A program made the translations under genes and the position numbers. A model generated the notes under the pieces. The model saw only the letters and a program-made list of their open reading frames with translations, searched no databases and was not told the origin of the DNA. Below are positions 1 to 10,445 of a stretch of DNA of 64,000 nt, in pieces; the stretch's first letter is position 1; each line of letters opens with the position of its first letter. The DNA comes from Desulfobacterales bacterium HSG2 (GTDB lineage: Bacteria; Desulfobacterota; Desulfobacteria; Desulfobacterales; 4be13): NCBI GenBank assembly GCA_030378035.1, contig JAUCGI010000002.1, positions 39,592 to 103,591 of the forward strand, read 5' to 3'.

Positions 1-458
1 AGAACAAAAAACGGATCCGGCAGTTTTCTGGTCGCGCCGAGCAGTGTCACAGACTGTTCCTGCATGGCCTCCAGCAGGGCAGACTGGGTTTTCGGCGTGG
101 CCCTGTTAATTTCGTCAGCAAGGAGGATATTCGTAAAGACCGGGCCTTTTTGAAATATCATCTTCCGTGTGCCGTCACCGGTCTCCTGCAAGATATGGTT
201 TCCGAGAATATCGCCCGGCATGAGGTCAGGCGTAAACTGTACCCGGTTATACACGAGACCCAGGAGCTTTGAGAGGGTCTTTACCAGAACCGTCTTGCCC
301 ACGCCGGGGAGACCCTCTAAGAGAACATGGCCTCTGCTGAGAAGAGAGACCAGTATCATCCGGTGAACACGGGAATGTCCCAGGATAATCCGGTCCAGCT
401 CATTCAAAAGATTTGATGTCAGTTCGTTGGCTGACTTTATTTCCTGTGGTGTAAGCAT
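1..458 (-). CDS. MoxR-family AAA+ ATPase, partial (left copy)
   Basis: This is the mirror of the complete gene at 23952-24968. Only the N-terminal 152 or so codons lie inside the window; the C-terminal part is cut by the window edge. The visible part has the Walker A motif GLPGVGKT and the Walker B segment LLADEINRA. MoxR ATPases are AAA+ chaperones that usually act with von Willebrand A domain proteins to mature or activate protein complexes. Whether this copy is full length outside the window is unknown and bears on how far the palindrome extends. Confidence 0.85.
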   Translation of the reverse strand, partial: MLTPQEIKSANELTSNLLNELDRIILGHSRVHRMILVSLLSRGHVLLEGLPGVGKTVLVKTLSKLLGLVYNRVQFTPDLMPGDILGNHILQETGDGTRKMIFQKGPVFTNILLADEINRATPKTQSALLEAMQEQSVTLLGATRKLPDPFFV

Positions 459-722
459 AATAGTTGATGTTTGATGCTTGATGCTTGATGTTTGATGTTT
501 GATGTTTGATGCTTGATACTTGATGCTTGATGCTTGATAGTTGATGCTTGATGCTTGATTCTTGATGCTTGATGCTTGATGCTTGATAGTTGATGCTTGA
601 TGCTTGGAATTCGGAATCTGATTATCCAGTATCCAGTATCCAGTATCCAGTATCCAGTATCCAGCATCCAGCACCCAGCATCCAGCATCAAGCATCCAGC
701 ATCCAGCATCCAGCATCAAACA
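459..722. repeat. Heptamer tandem array (TTGATGC and CCAGTAT units)
   Basis: The array fills the whole gap between the S41 protease stop codon (723) and the MoxR start codon (458). It has two blocks of 7-base units, TTGATGC/TTGATGT on the MoxR side and CCAGTAT/CCAGCAT on the protease side, separated by about 20 non-repeat bases. It is mirrored at 23688-23951. Because 7 is not a multiple of 3, all three frames of one strand give the same seven-residue peptide repeat, which explains several spurious reading frames here. Confidence 0.93.
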
Positions 723-2792
723 TCAAAACGCCCCGATATCCCTCTTCAACCCATCCACCCGAATTTCCTCATGGGGATTCCCGGTTTGCTTCGGCCGGGA
801 TGAGCCTGACTCATCCGTGCAGGTGCCATTTGAAATATAATAGAGGGCCTCTTTGAGAGACGCTTCCTCTGTGTCTCCGAACTGGCGGGTCAGGTCATCA
901 TCCGCATAACATGCGGGCGGGATGCCCTCGAAGTAGTCGCCTTCGTCCTGAGCGTTTACGGTACTGAATTCGGCCGGAGCGATGTGGATACCGCAAAAAT
1001 CCCATCCGTACATTCCGACAGGTTTGCCTCGGGTGGTATCTCCAATGGAAATCACGTCCACAAACGGCTCAAGGCCATTCATTACCAGCTCGCTGGCAGA
1101 GCAGGTGGATGCTGTGGTAATGCATACGACCCGATCCAAACTGAGGGCGCTTTCCGGTTTGGTGAAACGGGTTGTCTCGTTCCAACCCATGTATCTGCTG
1201 TTATGAACGGATTTCGCAAACGGTTTTCCAAAAGCGCGGTCTCCTGCAATCAGACTTGCCAGATGACGCGCGACGGAAATCTCTCCGCCCCGATTATATC
1301 TCAAATCCAAAACCAGTTCATCAATCTCACTCTCTTTAAAATAGGCAAATACTGTATCCAGTTCTTCCAGAGCCGTTTCAACAAATGTATTGAATACCAA
1401 GTAACCGACTTTTAATCCGTTACTCTCCAGTATGTCGTAAAACAGAATCGGGTCTGTTGTCAACCATTCCTTCTCCAGATTCAGTTCCCTGATCCCGCCT
1501 TTCGGGTCTTCGATTTTCAGTTGAACCTTTACGTCCGGTTCATTCTCGCCGAAGATCGTATTCCAGAGATCATCAAGCCGGATTTCCGAAAGTGTTTTGT
1601 CATTAATTTCAAGGAGCTTGTCGCTTCTCTTCAAACCGGCTTTGTCTGCCGGTGAATCTTCATGGACAAAACTGATCCTGCAATCCCCCTTGCGATCAAA
1701 CTGAGGACTGAATCCCGCGCCGATGTATCTCCCTTTTTCAAAATAGGCGTAATGTGCTTCTGTCGAAGTAATGTAGCTCCATTTATCCAAGTCCTTGTAT
1801 TTCATATCCTCCAACAGCGATTGCGGTGAGGCATAGCTTCTGTAATCAATTTCCGGAACCTTGTCGTACCATAGATATGTATCTTTCATCACTTCATAGA
1901 CAAATTTGTTCTGTTCTTCCACCGGACAGCCGGGAGATATCCGATATTCATGTCTGACATATCCGCTATCCGGATCTGTTTTGACATTCTCAAGATATGC
2001 GTCGCCATAAGGGAAATCGGAATAGACCCTGACAACTGTCCCGGACACATGAAAGAAATCCACGGCGGCTTTTCCGCCAATGTCAAAACGGATTTTGACA
2101 AAAATATCCGGGTTGTTCTCGCTTCCCCAACTGACGTCATCCGGGCTGGCATAAAAATATCCCCATATAATTTTATGGCCCTCAGGGGTCGTATCTTCTC
2201 CGACTTTGCGCCAGACAGGATTGATCAGCCCCTTTTCCGGGGTACGGATCAACGCGGCAATGACTATGCCGATCTTCGTGGGATAGCCCGAAAGGCTGCC
2301 CGTGGGCCAGTACAGGTGATCTTCAGACAGATTATCGGCTTCATCATTCTCGTCCGTGTCACTCCGGCCGTTTTCATAATACTGCCGGATATGCCTTTTT
2401 GAGAGGGATGTGGTTCCATGCTCGTCCGCGGAACCGTCATAAGGATAATCTGAGTAAACATCCATATCCGGCCCCGATATGTGAAAAAAGCTGACGTCCA
2501 AGCGTCCGCTTCTGTCAAACCATATTTTGACAAACATATCCGGGTTATGGGGACTTCCCCAGCCGGCACCGTCAGGATCCGCGTGAAAATAGCCCCAGAT
2601 CACAGAATCCCCTTCTTTGTCCGTAGTTTCGCCCCCCTTCTGCCAGACCGCTTCAACCGGGCTTCCTTCCTTCGCATGGATGACTGCTCTGATCCAGAGG
2701 TCGGAGGCGACCATGTTGCCACTCGCGTAAGCTGTTCCGCCAACTGCAAAAGCCGTAATTAGTATGATGATGAATCGTATGATCTTTTTCAT
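723..2792 (-). CDS. S41-family C-terminal processing-type protease B (left copy)
   Basis: Predicted protein of 689 residues, identical to the right-arm copy at 21618-23687, where the annotation is given in full. It has a signal peptide, two copies of a roughly 100-residue aromatic module, a PDZ-like segment and an S41 domain with the CSASE motif. Its stop codon is shared with the first bases of the adjoining heptamer array. It lies directly downstream of S41 protease A on the same strand. Confidence 0.88.
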   Translation of the reverse strand: MKKIIRFIIILITAFAVGGTAYASGNMVASDLWIRAVIHAKEGSPVEAVWQKGGETTDKEGDSVIWGYFHADPDGAGWGSPHNPDMFVKIWFDRSGRLDVSFFHISGPDMDVYSDYPYDGSADEHGTTSLSKRHIRQYYENGRSDTDENDEADNLSEDHLYWPTGSLSGYPTKIGIVIAALIRTPEKGLINPVWRKVGEDTTPEGHKIIWGYFYASPDDVSWGSENNPDIFVKIRFDIGGKAAVDFFHVSGTVVRVYSDFPYGDAYLENVKTDPDSGYVRHEYRISPGCPVEEQNKFVYEVMKDTYLWYDKVPEIDYRSYASPQSLLEDMKYKDLDKWSYITSTEAHYAYFEKGRYIGAGFSPQFDRKGDCRISFVHEDSPADKAGLKRSDKLLEINDKTLSEIRLDDLWNTIFGENEPDVKVQLKIEDPKGGIRELNLEKEWLTTDPILFYDILESNGLKVGYLVFNTFVETALEELDTVFAYFKESEIDELVLDLRYNRGGEISVARHLASLIAGDRAFGKPFAKSVHNSRYMGWNETTRFTKPESALSLDRVVCITTASTCSASELVMNGLEPFVDVISIGDTTRGKPVGMYGWDFCGIHIAPAEFSTVNAQDEGDYFEGIPPACYADDDLTRQFGDTEEASLKEALYYISNGTCTDESGSSRPKQTGNPHEEIRVDGLKRDIGAF

Positions 2793-2849
2793 AAGCGCAT
2801 TGCCTGTTCGTTAGGAATATAATGATAATAAGTACATTTGTCATCTGCT

Positions 2850-2991
2850 ACCTGTCATTCCCGCGGAAGCGGGAATCCACTGTCCGCCTGGCCGACCCAC
2901 CTGTCATTCCTGCAAAAGCGGGAATCCACCGATGCCTGGCTGAAAGTCTTGCTTAATCATCAGTGGATTCCTGCTTTCGCAGGAATGACAG
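2850..2991. mobile_element. dRS3-like inverted-repeat element (left copy)
   Basis: The gap between the two S41 genes contains several copies of the arm TGTCATTCCTGC and its complement, with ATTCC(8 bases)GGAAT cores, arranged as one full inverted-repeat unit plus a partial one. Such short elements with ATTCCC-N8-GGGAAT cores resemble the dRS3 repeats known from Neisseria and similar repeats in many proteobacteria. It is non-coding and is mirrored at 21419-21560. Confidence 0.75.
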
Positions 2992-2996
2992 TTGGG

Positions 2997-5138
2997 TCAG
3001 AAAGCCCCGATTTCTCTCCTAAGACCATGAAGCTCGATTTCCTTATGCTGATAATTTTCGACCCGGCGTGTTCCGGCTCTGTCCGAGTTGTTAAGGCAGG
3101 CCCCGTCAGTGATATAGTGCAGCGCGGCTTTGAGAGAGTCTTCCTGCGCATCTCCGAGCGGTCTGGTCAGATCATCGCCTGAATAGCATAGCGGAGAGAT
3201 GCCGTTTCCATAATCCTCATCAAGGGCGTTCATGCTTTTGAACGTAACAGGGACAATAAATTTGTCACAAAAATCCCATCCGTACATTCCGAAGGGCTTG
3301 CCGCAGGTTATGTCTCCCACAGAGACAACGTCTATGAACGGTTTCAGACTGTTCATCACCACCTCGCTGGCAGAACAGGATCGTCTGCTGGTAATAAATA
3401 CCACACGGTCCAGGTTAAGAGCGTTCTCCGGGTTGGTAAAATATGTCGTGTCGTTCCAGGAACTGTATTCGTCGTTATGCACGGTTTTCATAAATATCTC
3501 TCCGTCAACCCGATCTCCTCCGATCAGGCTTGCCAGGAACTGGGCAATGGAAGTCTGCCCCCCGCCGTTATATCTTAAATCCAAAATCAGATCGTCGATC
3601 CTGTTCTGCTTGAAATAAGAAAACACAGTGTCTAATTCTGATTCGGCATTTTCGATAAACGTATTGAAAAACAGATAACCGATCTTTAATCCGTTACTCT
3701 CCAATATGTCATAATGCAGGGTCGTATTCACTGTTACCCAGTCTTTCTCCATGGTTAATTCTCTGACAGTCCCGTTTAAGTCTTCGATCTTGAAATCAAC
3801 CCTTACACCCGGCTCATCCTCACCGAAGATCGTGTCCCATTGTTGATAGAGGTATATCTCCATAGGTGTCTTGCCGTTAATTTCAAGAATCTTGTCTCCT
3901 CTCACCAGACCGGCGGTATCCCCGGGCGAGTTCTGATAGACAAAACGGACCCGGAGGTTGTCATTATTATCGAATTTGAGAAAAAAGCCGAGACCGACAT
4001 ATTTGCCTTCCTGAAAATAGCTGTAATGCTCCTCCTGCGATTCGATATAGCTCCATTTATCCGATTCTTCAAAGATCAGGTCATCTAACAAATCCTCAGG
4101 TGAACGGTATGCGGTATAATCAGTTTCGGGAACTTCATCACTCCAGAAATATATCTCTTTCATCAGGTTATAAACAAATTCATTCTGTTCTTCCACAGAG
4201 CAGACTGTGTCTGTCCGATACTCATGCCTGCAATATCTTTGATATACGGAGGTTATGTCCGTCTGATCATAGTCCGTGTCATTGGGAGAATCCGAATAGA
4301 CAAAGATAAACGGAACAGAGACATGGAAGAAGTTCACATCTGTTCTTCCGCTGGCGTCAAACCATATTTTCACGAAAAGGTCCGGGTTGTCTTTGTTTCC
4401 CCAATTGACGTCATCAGGGCTGGCATGAAAATACCCCCATATCACTTTATGCTCTCCCGCGGTCGTATCCTCGCCGCCTTTGTGCCAGACGGCGTTGATC
4501 ATGCCTTTTTCCTCGGTGAGGATCCTCGCGCTTATTTGGGGAACGCCAGCCACCAAAGCAGAGGATTCTTCCTCGGAAAAGTCGCCGTCGTCATCTTCTT
4601 CCGCATAAGGCCGAATGCTTTCATAATCGTGCCTGATGTATCTTTCGGACAGTGTGATTCTGTCATAGTTGTTCGCAGCACCGCTGTAAGGATAGTCCGA
4701 ATAAACATCTATGTCCGGAACCGATACATGAAAAAAACTGACATCCAGACGCCCGCTGCGGTCAAACCAGATTTTGACGAAAACTTCGGGATTCTGAGGA
4801 CTTCCCCAGTTGACGTCATCAGGATTGGCGTAAAAGTAGCCCCAGATCACCCCGTCTCCCCCCTGGGTGACACCATCTCCTCCTTTCTGCCAAACGGCTT
4901 CCACCGCGCCTTTCTCCTCCGTGTGAATAACCGCTCCGATCCAGAGATCGGAGGTAACCATACTGCCGCCAGCGTAAACCGGTCCCACTAAAAAACGGAG
5001 GGCAATAAAAACAAACATCATCTTTTTCATAAACGTAATCGGTTCTCTCTCCGCCATCCTTTCCAATCCTTCTATGAGCGGATCCGAGGTTTCCGCCAGT
5101 TCCCTGCGGCTGTTTGTCATGTTCGATTGATCCATCAT
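2997..5138 (-). CDS. S41-family C-terminal processing-type protease A (left copy)
   Basis: Predicted protein of 713 residues, identical to the right-arm copy at 19272-21413, where details are given. It is a paralogue of the 689-residue protease next to it, with the same module order. A strong ribosome binding site (AGGAGG) precedes the first ATG, but the signal peptide starts about 36 residues later. Confidence 0.88.
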   Translation of the reverse strand: MMDQSNMTNSRRELAETSDPLIEGLERMAEREPITFMKKMMFVFIALRFLVGPVYAGGSMVTSDLWIGAVIHTEEKGAVEAVWQKGGDGVTQGGDGVIWGYFYANPDDVNWGSPQNPEVFVKIWFDRSGRLDVSFFHVSVPDIDVYSDYPYSGAANNYDRITLSERYIRHDYESIRPYAEEDDDGDFSEEESSALVAGVPQISARILTEEKGMINAVWHKGGEDTTAGEHKVIWGYFHASPDDVNWGNKDNPDLFVKIWFDASGRTDVNFFHVSVPFIFVYSDSPNDTDYDQTDITSVYQRYCRHEYRTDTVCSVEEQNEFVYNLMKEIYFWSDEVPETDYTAYRSPEDLLDDLIFEESDKWSYIESQEEHYSYFQEGKYVGLGFFLKFDNNDNLRVRFVYQNSPGDTAGLVRGDKILEINGKTPMEIYLYQQWDTIFGEDEPGVRVDFKIEDLNGTVRELTMEKDWVTVNTTLHYDILESNGLKIGYLFFNTFIENAESELDTVFSYFKQNRIDDLILDLRYNGGGQTSIAQFLASLIGGDRVDGEIFMKTVHNDEYSSWNDTTYFTNPENALNLDRVVFITSRRSCSASEVVMNSLKPFIDVVSVGDITCGKPFGMYGWDFCDKFIVPVTFKSMNALDEDYGNGISPLCYSGDDLTRPLGDAQEDSLKAALHYITDGACLNNSDRAGTRRVENYQHKEIELHGLRREIGAF

Positions 5139-5198
5139 TTTTCCTACCTCCTTTGTACTGAATTCAAAACAGAATTTGAAAAAGAGACCCGTTTGGAT

Positions 5199-5390
5199 TT
5201 AGCCATGGAATTCTTCAATATGCCTGAGCCAATCCTCTCTTCTCTTGTTCCAGTCCGTCTGTTCCGTTTCTCTCTTTTTCAGGTCTTGTTTCTCAAGAAA
5301 AGACTCGAAATCCTTATAGATATTTCCGACGATAATGTCATCACCGTTCGGATTGTCAAGCCCTTCACGACCATTATCCCAAGCCATCAT
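5199..5390 (-). CDS. Small acidic hypothetical protein, 63 residues (left copy)
   Basis: Mirror of 19020-19211. It is a charged 63-residue protein rich in Asp, Glu, Lys and Arg, preceded by AGGAGG. No family is recognised. It lies between the PD-(D/E)XK fragment and S41 protease A on the same strand. Confidence 0.55.
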   Translation of the reverse strand: MMAWDNGREGLDNPNGDDIIVGNIYKDFESFLEKQDLKKRETEQTDWNKRREDWLRHIEEFHG

Positions 5391-5411
5391 AATCCTCCTT
5401 TCATATTCCTG

Positions 5412-5855
5412 TCACACCCACACGGCAAATATCTGTTTATCTTCAAACCGGATCTGCTCCTGTTTGTATACCTTGCTCTTATTGAAATCATAAATCAGCA
5501 AATACCCCTCTTTGAGCGAATATATGTCCAGATAGTCGCTCAGTTGTTCCAGCCCCTCCTGATGATATTTCGGGCCATACCAGATTTTCAGTTCAACCAC
5601 ATACCGTTTGTTCTGCCAGGTGATGACAATATCCATCCGTCGCTCGTGAGACACGTTCGGCTCCTTGAAATCAAAGCCCAGGCCGTTGATGATGGGTCGG
5701 AGATAAGCGAGAAACAGCATGCGGCCTTCCCGCTCCAGGAACCTGGCGTCCCGGTCGGAGTAGTGCTCCTTCATAAAGGCCTGAAAGCGCAACAGGATCA
5801 GTTTGACATCCAGTCCCTCGGGGCTGTAAAATTCCGGGCCTCGGAAACCGTTCAT
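5412..5855 (-). pseudogene. PD-(D/E)XK nuclease domain fragment (left copy)
   Basis: Mirror of 18555-18998. The 147-residue frame matches only the C-terminal nuclease domain of AAA-ATPase-like/PD-(D/E)XK proteins, and the ATPase part is missing. The motif pair MDIVIT and VVELK fits the catalytic Asp and the ExK of the superfamily. Confidence 0.65.
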
Positions 5856-5905
5856 CTCACGATACTCTGTCTGGAGCAGATTTCCTCTTTTTCCATAATC
5901 GTTAA

Positions 5906-6105
5906 TCAGATTTTTTCAAACTTGTCTATTTTGTCCCGGATACCGATCTTCGCCAATTCCTGCTGAATACGCTCTGCAAAACTGTTTTCGTCTTCTTTCA
6001 CGGCAATTACGGACGCTTTGTTTTTAGCGAACAGGACGGCATAATCATCTGTGTCAGGATGGCCGATGGGCTTTTACCCTTCTTCGCCGATTTCTTTTTT
6101 TTCAT
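5906..6105 (-). pseudogene. Frameshifted partner of AAA ATPase (left copy)
   Basis: Mirror of 18305-18504. A lysine-rich start in one frame continues as a protein-like sequence in another frame, consistent with a single-base deletion. The same lesion is present in both arms. Confidence 0.5.
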
Positions 6106-7372
6106 GGATTTCAAAATACTTTTGCTGAATGTCGGATGAGACATCGCTCAATGTGTCCCATCGAATGCCGTAATCCTCGTCTTTGAGCGAGTGTAACTTG
6201 TCATTTTTCATTTCGTATGCACTCACCTGGTCCATGGAAAGAAAGGCCCGCGGGTCTTTCAGGTACGATGAGGCGGCCTGTTCCCTCAGTATTTCAGGGG
6301 TCTCAACGGCACCGCTGACCAGATTGTTGAGATGCGCCAGCAGATAGGGGCTGTGGGTTGTGATGAGTATCCTGACCCCGAGACTGATCATGATGCCGAA
6401 CACCTCCAGCAGTTTTGCCTGGGATTCCGGGTGCAGGTTCATTTCCGGCTCGTCTATGACAATAAAATCATTTATCTTGGCCCTGTAACGGAGATACAGA
6501 ATCAGAGGTGTCAGTTGTCTGATGGCTGATGATGCGTTATATAAATCAATATCAAGTCCCTGCTTCACCCTGATTCTGATCTCTTTCCCTCCGAGCTTCA
6601 CGGGTTCCAGATATACCTTATTTCTCTCTTGCATCTGCTGTTCGATGTCATCTGCCAGTTTTCGGAATTCCGGTCCGGCATCAGGTTCTCTGGCCATTTC
6701 CACATCGGTCAGGAAATCCAGAAAATCCTCAATGGGTTGCGGATATCCGATACTCTGGGCTTTCACCAGATCGATATCATTTTTATTGAATCCGCGGTGA
6801 CTGAAAATCTGGCGTTGTGTGTCTTTCATAAGTTTGTAGCGTCTGTTGGAAAGCAGCTTATAGGTGAGAATCAGAGTGTTGCGTTCCGCTGGCAAGGCCA
6901 GAGGCGTCGGGAAAAGTAGTTTGGAAATATCAATATCTTCCACTATAATATCCTCATCCCCCATGAAATCCGGGTCAAGACCGGGAATGACGGGAATATT
7001 TCGTGAACTCTGTTGTTTTCTCCGGTCAAAAAGTTTTTTCAAATTTTCTTCTATTTCCTCTTTTGAAATGTTGAAATTCAGTTTTGTATTGTCAAATAAC
7101 TTGTGGCTGGAATCCTGGAAAAAATTTCCCAGATCCAATGGGATATACTCTTTTTGGTGTTCGGATAGCTGGGAGAAAATATCCGTCGGTAATGGCTGGA
7201 AGTCCTCTTCGCCAGCTTCAATTTCCGAACTACCGAGCCGTTCCCATAGCGCATAAACGGAATAGGCAATGTATGTTTTGTTCGAGTTGTTCGGGCCGAT
7301 GATGACCGTCAGCGGCCGCAAATCCAGTTCGGTTTCCCTGATTTTTCCAAGATTGTAAAATTTGATGTTCAT
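6074..7372 (-). CDS. Stand-alone AAA ATPase (AAA_21/AAA_15 type), 432 residues (left copy)
   Basis: Identical to the protein at 17038-18336, described there. It has an unusual P-loop, GPNNSNKT, and a C-terminal Walker B/H-loop segment containing VIDEPEMNLHP and ITTHSPYLL. Confidence 0.85.
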   Translation of the reverse strand: MNIKFYNLGKIRETELDLRPLTVIIGPNNSNKTYIAYSVYALWERLGSSEIEAGEEDFQPLPTDIFSQLSEHQKEYIPLDLGNFFQDSSHKLFDNTKLNFNISKEEIEENLKKLFDRRKQQSSRNIPVIPGLDPDFMGDEDIIVEDIDISKLLFPTPLALPAERNTLILTYKLLSNRRYKLMKDTQRQIFSHRGFNKNDIDLVKAQSIGYPQPIEDFLDFLTDVEMAREPDAGPEFRKLADDIEQQMQERNKVYLEPVKLGGKEIRIRVKQGLDIDLYNASSAIRQLTPLILYLRYRAKINDFIVIDEPEMNLHPESQAKLLEVFGIMISLGVRILITTHSPYLLAHLNNLVSGAVETPEILREQAASSYLKDPRAFLSMDQVSAYEMKNDKLHSLKDEDYGIRWDTLSDVSSDIQQKYFEIHEKKEIGEEG

Positions 7373-7492
7373 TTTTCACCTTCTATATTATTTAGCACCT
7401 TTGTCTCACAAGTGGTATCTGCACATTCACGTTCCATGAATCGTTTCCAATGATTTGCAGAAAAGCTATCTGCCCTCTGACTCTCAAGCCAT

Positions 7493-8674
7493 CTAAAAAT
7501 TTTTGGGAAGACCGCCCAAATATCCCCGCATCCACATCTCAGACAATTTCAATTTCTCATCCGCATCCGGCTTCATCTTTATACGTTTAACCCGTGTTTT
7601 CCCTCCTTCGCCTCTGTCAACAATGAAAAGCCTCTGCTCATTATCATTCAGATTGATACCATCCAGCACAGCAGGGTTATGGGTGGTGATCAGCACCTGC
7701 TTGTTGTTCGTATCTGAAAGATGAGACAATTCTTTGATCAGTGCGCGGCATATTCTCGGGTTCAGGCTGGACTCAATATTGTCTATCGCAAAGAGAGACG
7801 GCGTCTTTTTGCTGATAAACAGGGCCAGATAAAATAAGACATACAGCACACCGTCATTGGCGTTCTCAGCGGAAAAAATGTTGTTCATGTCTTTTTTCTG
7901 CATGAATCTGTCTTTGAAATACAAAATGGAATTGCTTCTGCCCAGTTTGTGTCCTTTGAATTTGAAAACATCTTTTTCATCAATGAGAATCTCATCCAAC
8001 CAGCGTATCATATAATTGTAGCGGATCAGTTGTTCCCATTCCGCTTGGGTAAACTGGGAAAGCAGAATGTCAAGACTTTCTCCGTTAATACCCAGGGGCA
8101 TTTTCTTACTTTCCGATCTGACACCTCTCAGGGCCTTGGTATTCAGATTGAAAATCAGATAGTTTGTCAATCCGGAAAGGTCACTGACAAGCCATTCTGT
8201 AAGAATCCGTTTGTTGCCAATGCCTGTTTTATGTACAATCTTAAATGTCGCATCTTTGCTGATCTTATCCAGCATCGAAGAATGCAGATGTGTTTCAGAT
8301 TCGTCAATGAGGAGTATTCCTCCCTCATCCTTCCATTTTGAATATATATCCTCCTCATTTTCACAGTGCAATGCTGTCGGGATATTCACTTTCTCATCCC
8401 CTTCCTGAAATTCCAGGTCAATAATTATTTTCTTATTCTGCCTTAACCGGGTGAAGGAACTGAAAGTCAGACTCGGCTTGACAACCCTGACTCCTCTGTT
8501 ATACAGCCCCTCCACATCCAAATCCGATGCTTTGGAAGCGCCTGCCATTGCCAATGCCTCCAAAATATTTGATTTGCCGCATCCGTTTTCGCCGATAAAT
8601 ATGTTCATTCTGCCTAACTCAGTCGTAATATCATGGACAGACTTGTAGTTTTTTACGGTTATTTTCCTTAGCAT
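7493..8674 (-). CDS. Stand-alone AAA ATPase (RecF/SMC-like), 393 residues (left copy)
   Basis: Identical to the protein at 15736-16917, described there. Its P-loop is GENGCGKSN, and the Walker B region reads AIDNIESSLNP instead of the common DEPE form. Confidence 0.85.
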   Translation of the reverse strand: MLRKITVKNYKSVHDITTELGRMNIFIGENGCGKSNILEALAMAGASKASDLDVEGLYNRGVRVVKPSLTFSSFTRLRQNKKIIIDLEFQEGDEKVNIPTALHCENEEDIYSKWKDEGGILLIDESETHLHSSMLDKISKDATFKIVHKTGIGNKRILTEWLVSDLSGLTNYLIFNLNTKALRGVRSESKKMPLGINGESLDILLSQFTQAEWEQLIRYNYMIRWLDEILIDEKDVFKFKGHKLGRSNSILYFKDRFMQKKDMNNIFSAENANDGVLYVLFYLALFISKKTPSLFAIDNIESSLNPRICRALIKELSHLSDTNNKQVLITTHNPAVLDGINLNDNEQRLFIVDRGEGGKTRVKRIKMKPDADEKLKLSEMWMRGYLGGLPKNF

Positions 8675-8695
8675 AAATTTTTACAGCCTTTTCCG

Positions 8696-8941
8696 AATTC
8701 TTTAATTACCTGGCCATAAATTTTCGGGTATCTTGGATGTGTCCCATCTACCCATCATGTCAAATTGAAAGACGGACATTTTCCGACTTCGGTAGCTGTG
8801 GATTCCGGGTCAAAACTGAAAAAATGTCCCATTTTTTCAGTTTTGCCCGGAATGACAGGTGGAGGTGGGACACACCCGGTATCTTCCTTATAATGGAAAA
8901 TACTACTGAAAAACTTTTGGCCAAGTACTTACAAGGAAATT
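8696..8941. mobile_element. Inserted repeat with central hairpin (left copy)
   Basis: Mirror of 15469-15714. It separates the broken AAA gene from the intact 393-residue AAA gene and contains a near-perfect hairpin at 8799-8855 whose arms read CATTCCGGG and CCCGGAATC. The hairpin family recurs at 25038-25094 and 63411-63468. Confidence 0.6.
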
Positions 8942-9079
8942 TTTGCCCACTGTCGAGGCCGAGAGCGAGAGCGACCGCTTCCAGAAAGTTCGTCTTTCCG
9001 AGTTGTTTTCGCCGATGAGCACGTTGGCTCTGTCGAGTTTCAGTTCCGGAGATTTTACTGACTTGTAATTTTTTATCAT
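8940..9079 (-). pseudogene. AAA ATPase N-terminal remnant (left copy)
   Basis: Mirror of 15331-15470. The start codon overlaps the stop of the 314-residue membrane protein gene. The P-loop is interrupted by a one-base deletion and the reading frame is then lost in the inserted repeat. Confidence 0.7.
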
Positions 9080-10020
9080 TTCACAAACACCGGGTCCGAT
9101 TTATCCGACCCCCGGAACAGATAAGCCGTGAGTTTCTCCCCGTCCTGTTTCTCATCTGCCGGATTCTCAGGCAGGGGCCACCGAAGGGATTTGTAGAGCA
9201 GGTGGCGGTGCAGGTCGAATGCGGATTCCACCAACTGGCCGTAAGTTTTGGCGGCCTGAAATATCCAGCGATATGCGAGCCACATACCGACGATACTTAC
9301 GGGAACGGCCCACAATGTCCAGATTGTCCAGATTATGAACAGTGCGCTCCATGTCCAGATCCGCACGGTTGAATCAAGATGATCCCGTGCTTCCGCGAGT
9401 TCTCTTTTCACATGATCCGGAAGCACCAGCCACAGCCGGGGCCAGCAGACAAACGCGTTGAGTCCGTATTTCTCCCGGGGACGCAGTTCTGTGGCGCGGA
9501 GAAGATTGCCCAGCCGGGTGGGCATCCGCTCTCTCTCATCATTCGGTATGCATTCCAGACGCCATTCCAGTTGTGCGAGTTCCCTGAGTTCGCTTTTGTT
9601 CAGCGTGTCAGGGGCATCCTCGTGCCTACCCGAGAGTTCCTGATAGCGATTCTCCTGCTCTTCAAATTCCAATTCCCGCCTCCGCATCAGCCAGTTCCAA
9701 AACCGGCGGGGATGGCGGTGGTATCCTTCCAGAAAGCGCAGCACCGGCAAATCAGAGCGGCTGAGTATGCTGGAAAACGCGGCAACCAGCACGATCACCA
9801 TGAATATGCCCAGCAGCGCGGGCACGGGTTTCAGGAATCCGCCGAGCCGTTCCCACAGGGTGAGCCATTCGATGTTCCAGAACTCGGATTCCCAGTCCCA
9901 GTCGGAAACCCACGCGGCAAGTCCGCCGAGCCAGAAGAGTATCCCGGATTTCAGCAGTATCGAGGCCCAGCGTTCCAGGGGGCTGCTGACCCATCCCTCT
10001 CCGAAATCAGATGCCATCAT
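9076..10020 (-). CDS. Membrane protein of unknown function, 314 residues (left copy)
   Basis: Identical to the protein at 14390-15334, where it is described. It has about three hydrophobic segments and a long charged middle region. Confidence 0.7.
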   Translation of the reverse strand: MMASDFGEGWVSSPLERWASILLKSGILFWLGGLAAWVSDWDWESEFWNIEWLTLWERLGGFLKPVPALLGIFMVIVLVAAFSSILSRSDLPVLRFLEGYHRHPRRFWNWLMRRRELEFEEQENRYQELSGRHEDAPDTLNKSELRELAQLEWRLECIPNDERERMPTRLGNLLRATELRPREKYGLNAFVCWPRLWLVLPDHVKRELAEARDHLDSTVRIWTWSALFIIWTIWTLWAVPVSIVGMWLAYRWIFQAAKTYGQLVESAFDLHRHLLYKSLRWPLPENPADEKQDGEKLTAYLFRGSDKSDPVFVK

Positions 10021-10406
10021 GACTTAACTCCGTTCGCCGGAACCAGGGCTTCGCTGTTGCAACAGGTCGGAATCCTCTGTCCCACGTTTCTGCGGAACCA
10101 CCAGCGGTTGCAGCAGGGGCAGATGTATTTTTCCCGTCCCGGGACATTTCCGCCCTCTCCGGGCAGTTTTTTATAAGATTTTCTCACATCGTCCGGGTTC
10201 AGAAACCTGTGGGTCCATTCCCGTACGGTTTTGTTGCCGCACAGCAGGTTCTCAATCTGTCTTTCCGCGGCTTTGTCTGATTCGGCTTTTGTCAGAAGCG
10301 CGTCCAGCTTGCGGTCAAGTGCCTCTGCCTCTGTGTCATCAAGCAGTTCTCTGAGATGGAAGCGGATGGTGTGTGCCGCGTCCAGAATATCCGGTTCTTT
10401 TGACAT
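10017..10406 (-). CDS. CPCC-motif hypothetical protein, 129 residues (left copy)
   Basis: Identical to the protein at 14004-14393. The C-terminal CPCC and CC motifs suggest a small metal site. The gene overlaps the membrane protein gene by four bases. Confidence 0.65.
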   Translation of the reverse strand: MSKEPDILDAAHTIRFHLRELLDDTEAEALDRKLDALLTKAESDKAAERQIENLLCGNKTVREWTHRFLNPDDVRKSYKKLPGEGGNVPGREKYICPCCNRWWFRRNVGQRIPTCCNSEALVPANGVKS

Positions 10407-10445
10407 GCCTGTTCCTCCTTGGTTGTTGTTCGTTGTTTCCTGAGT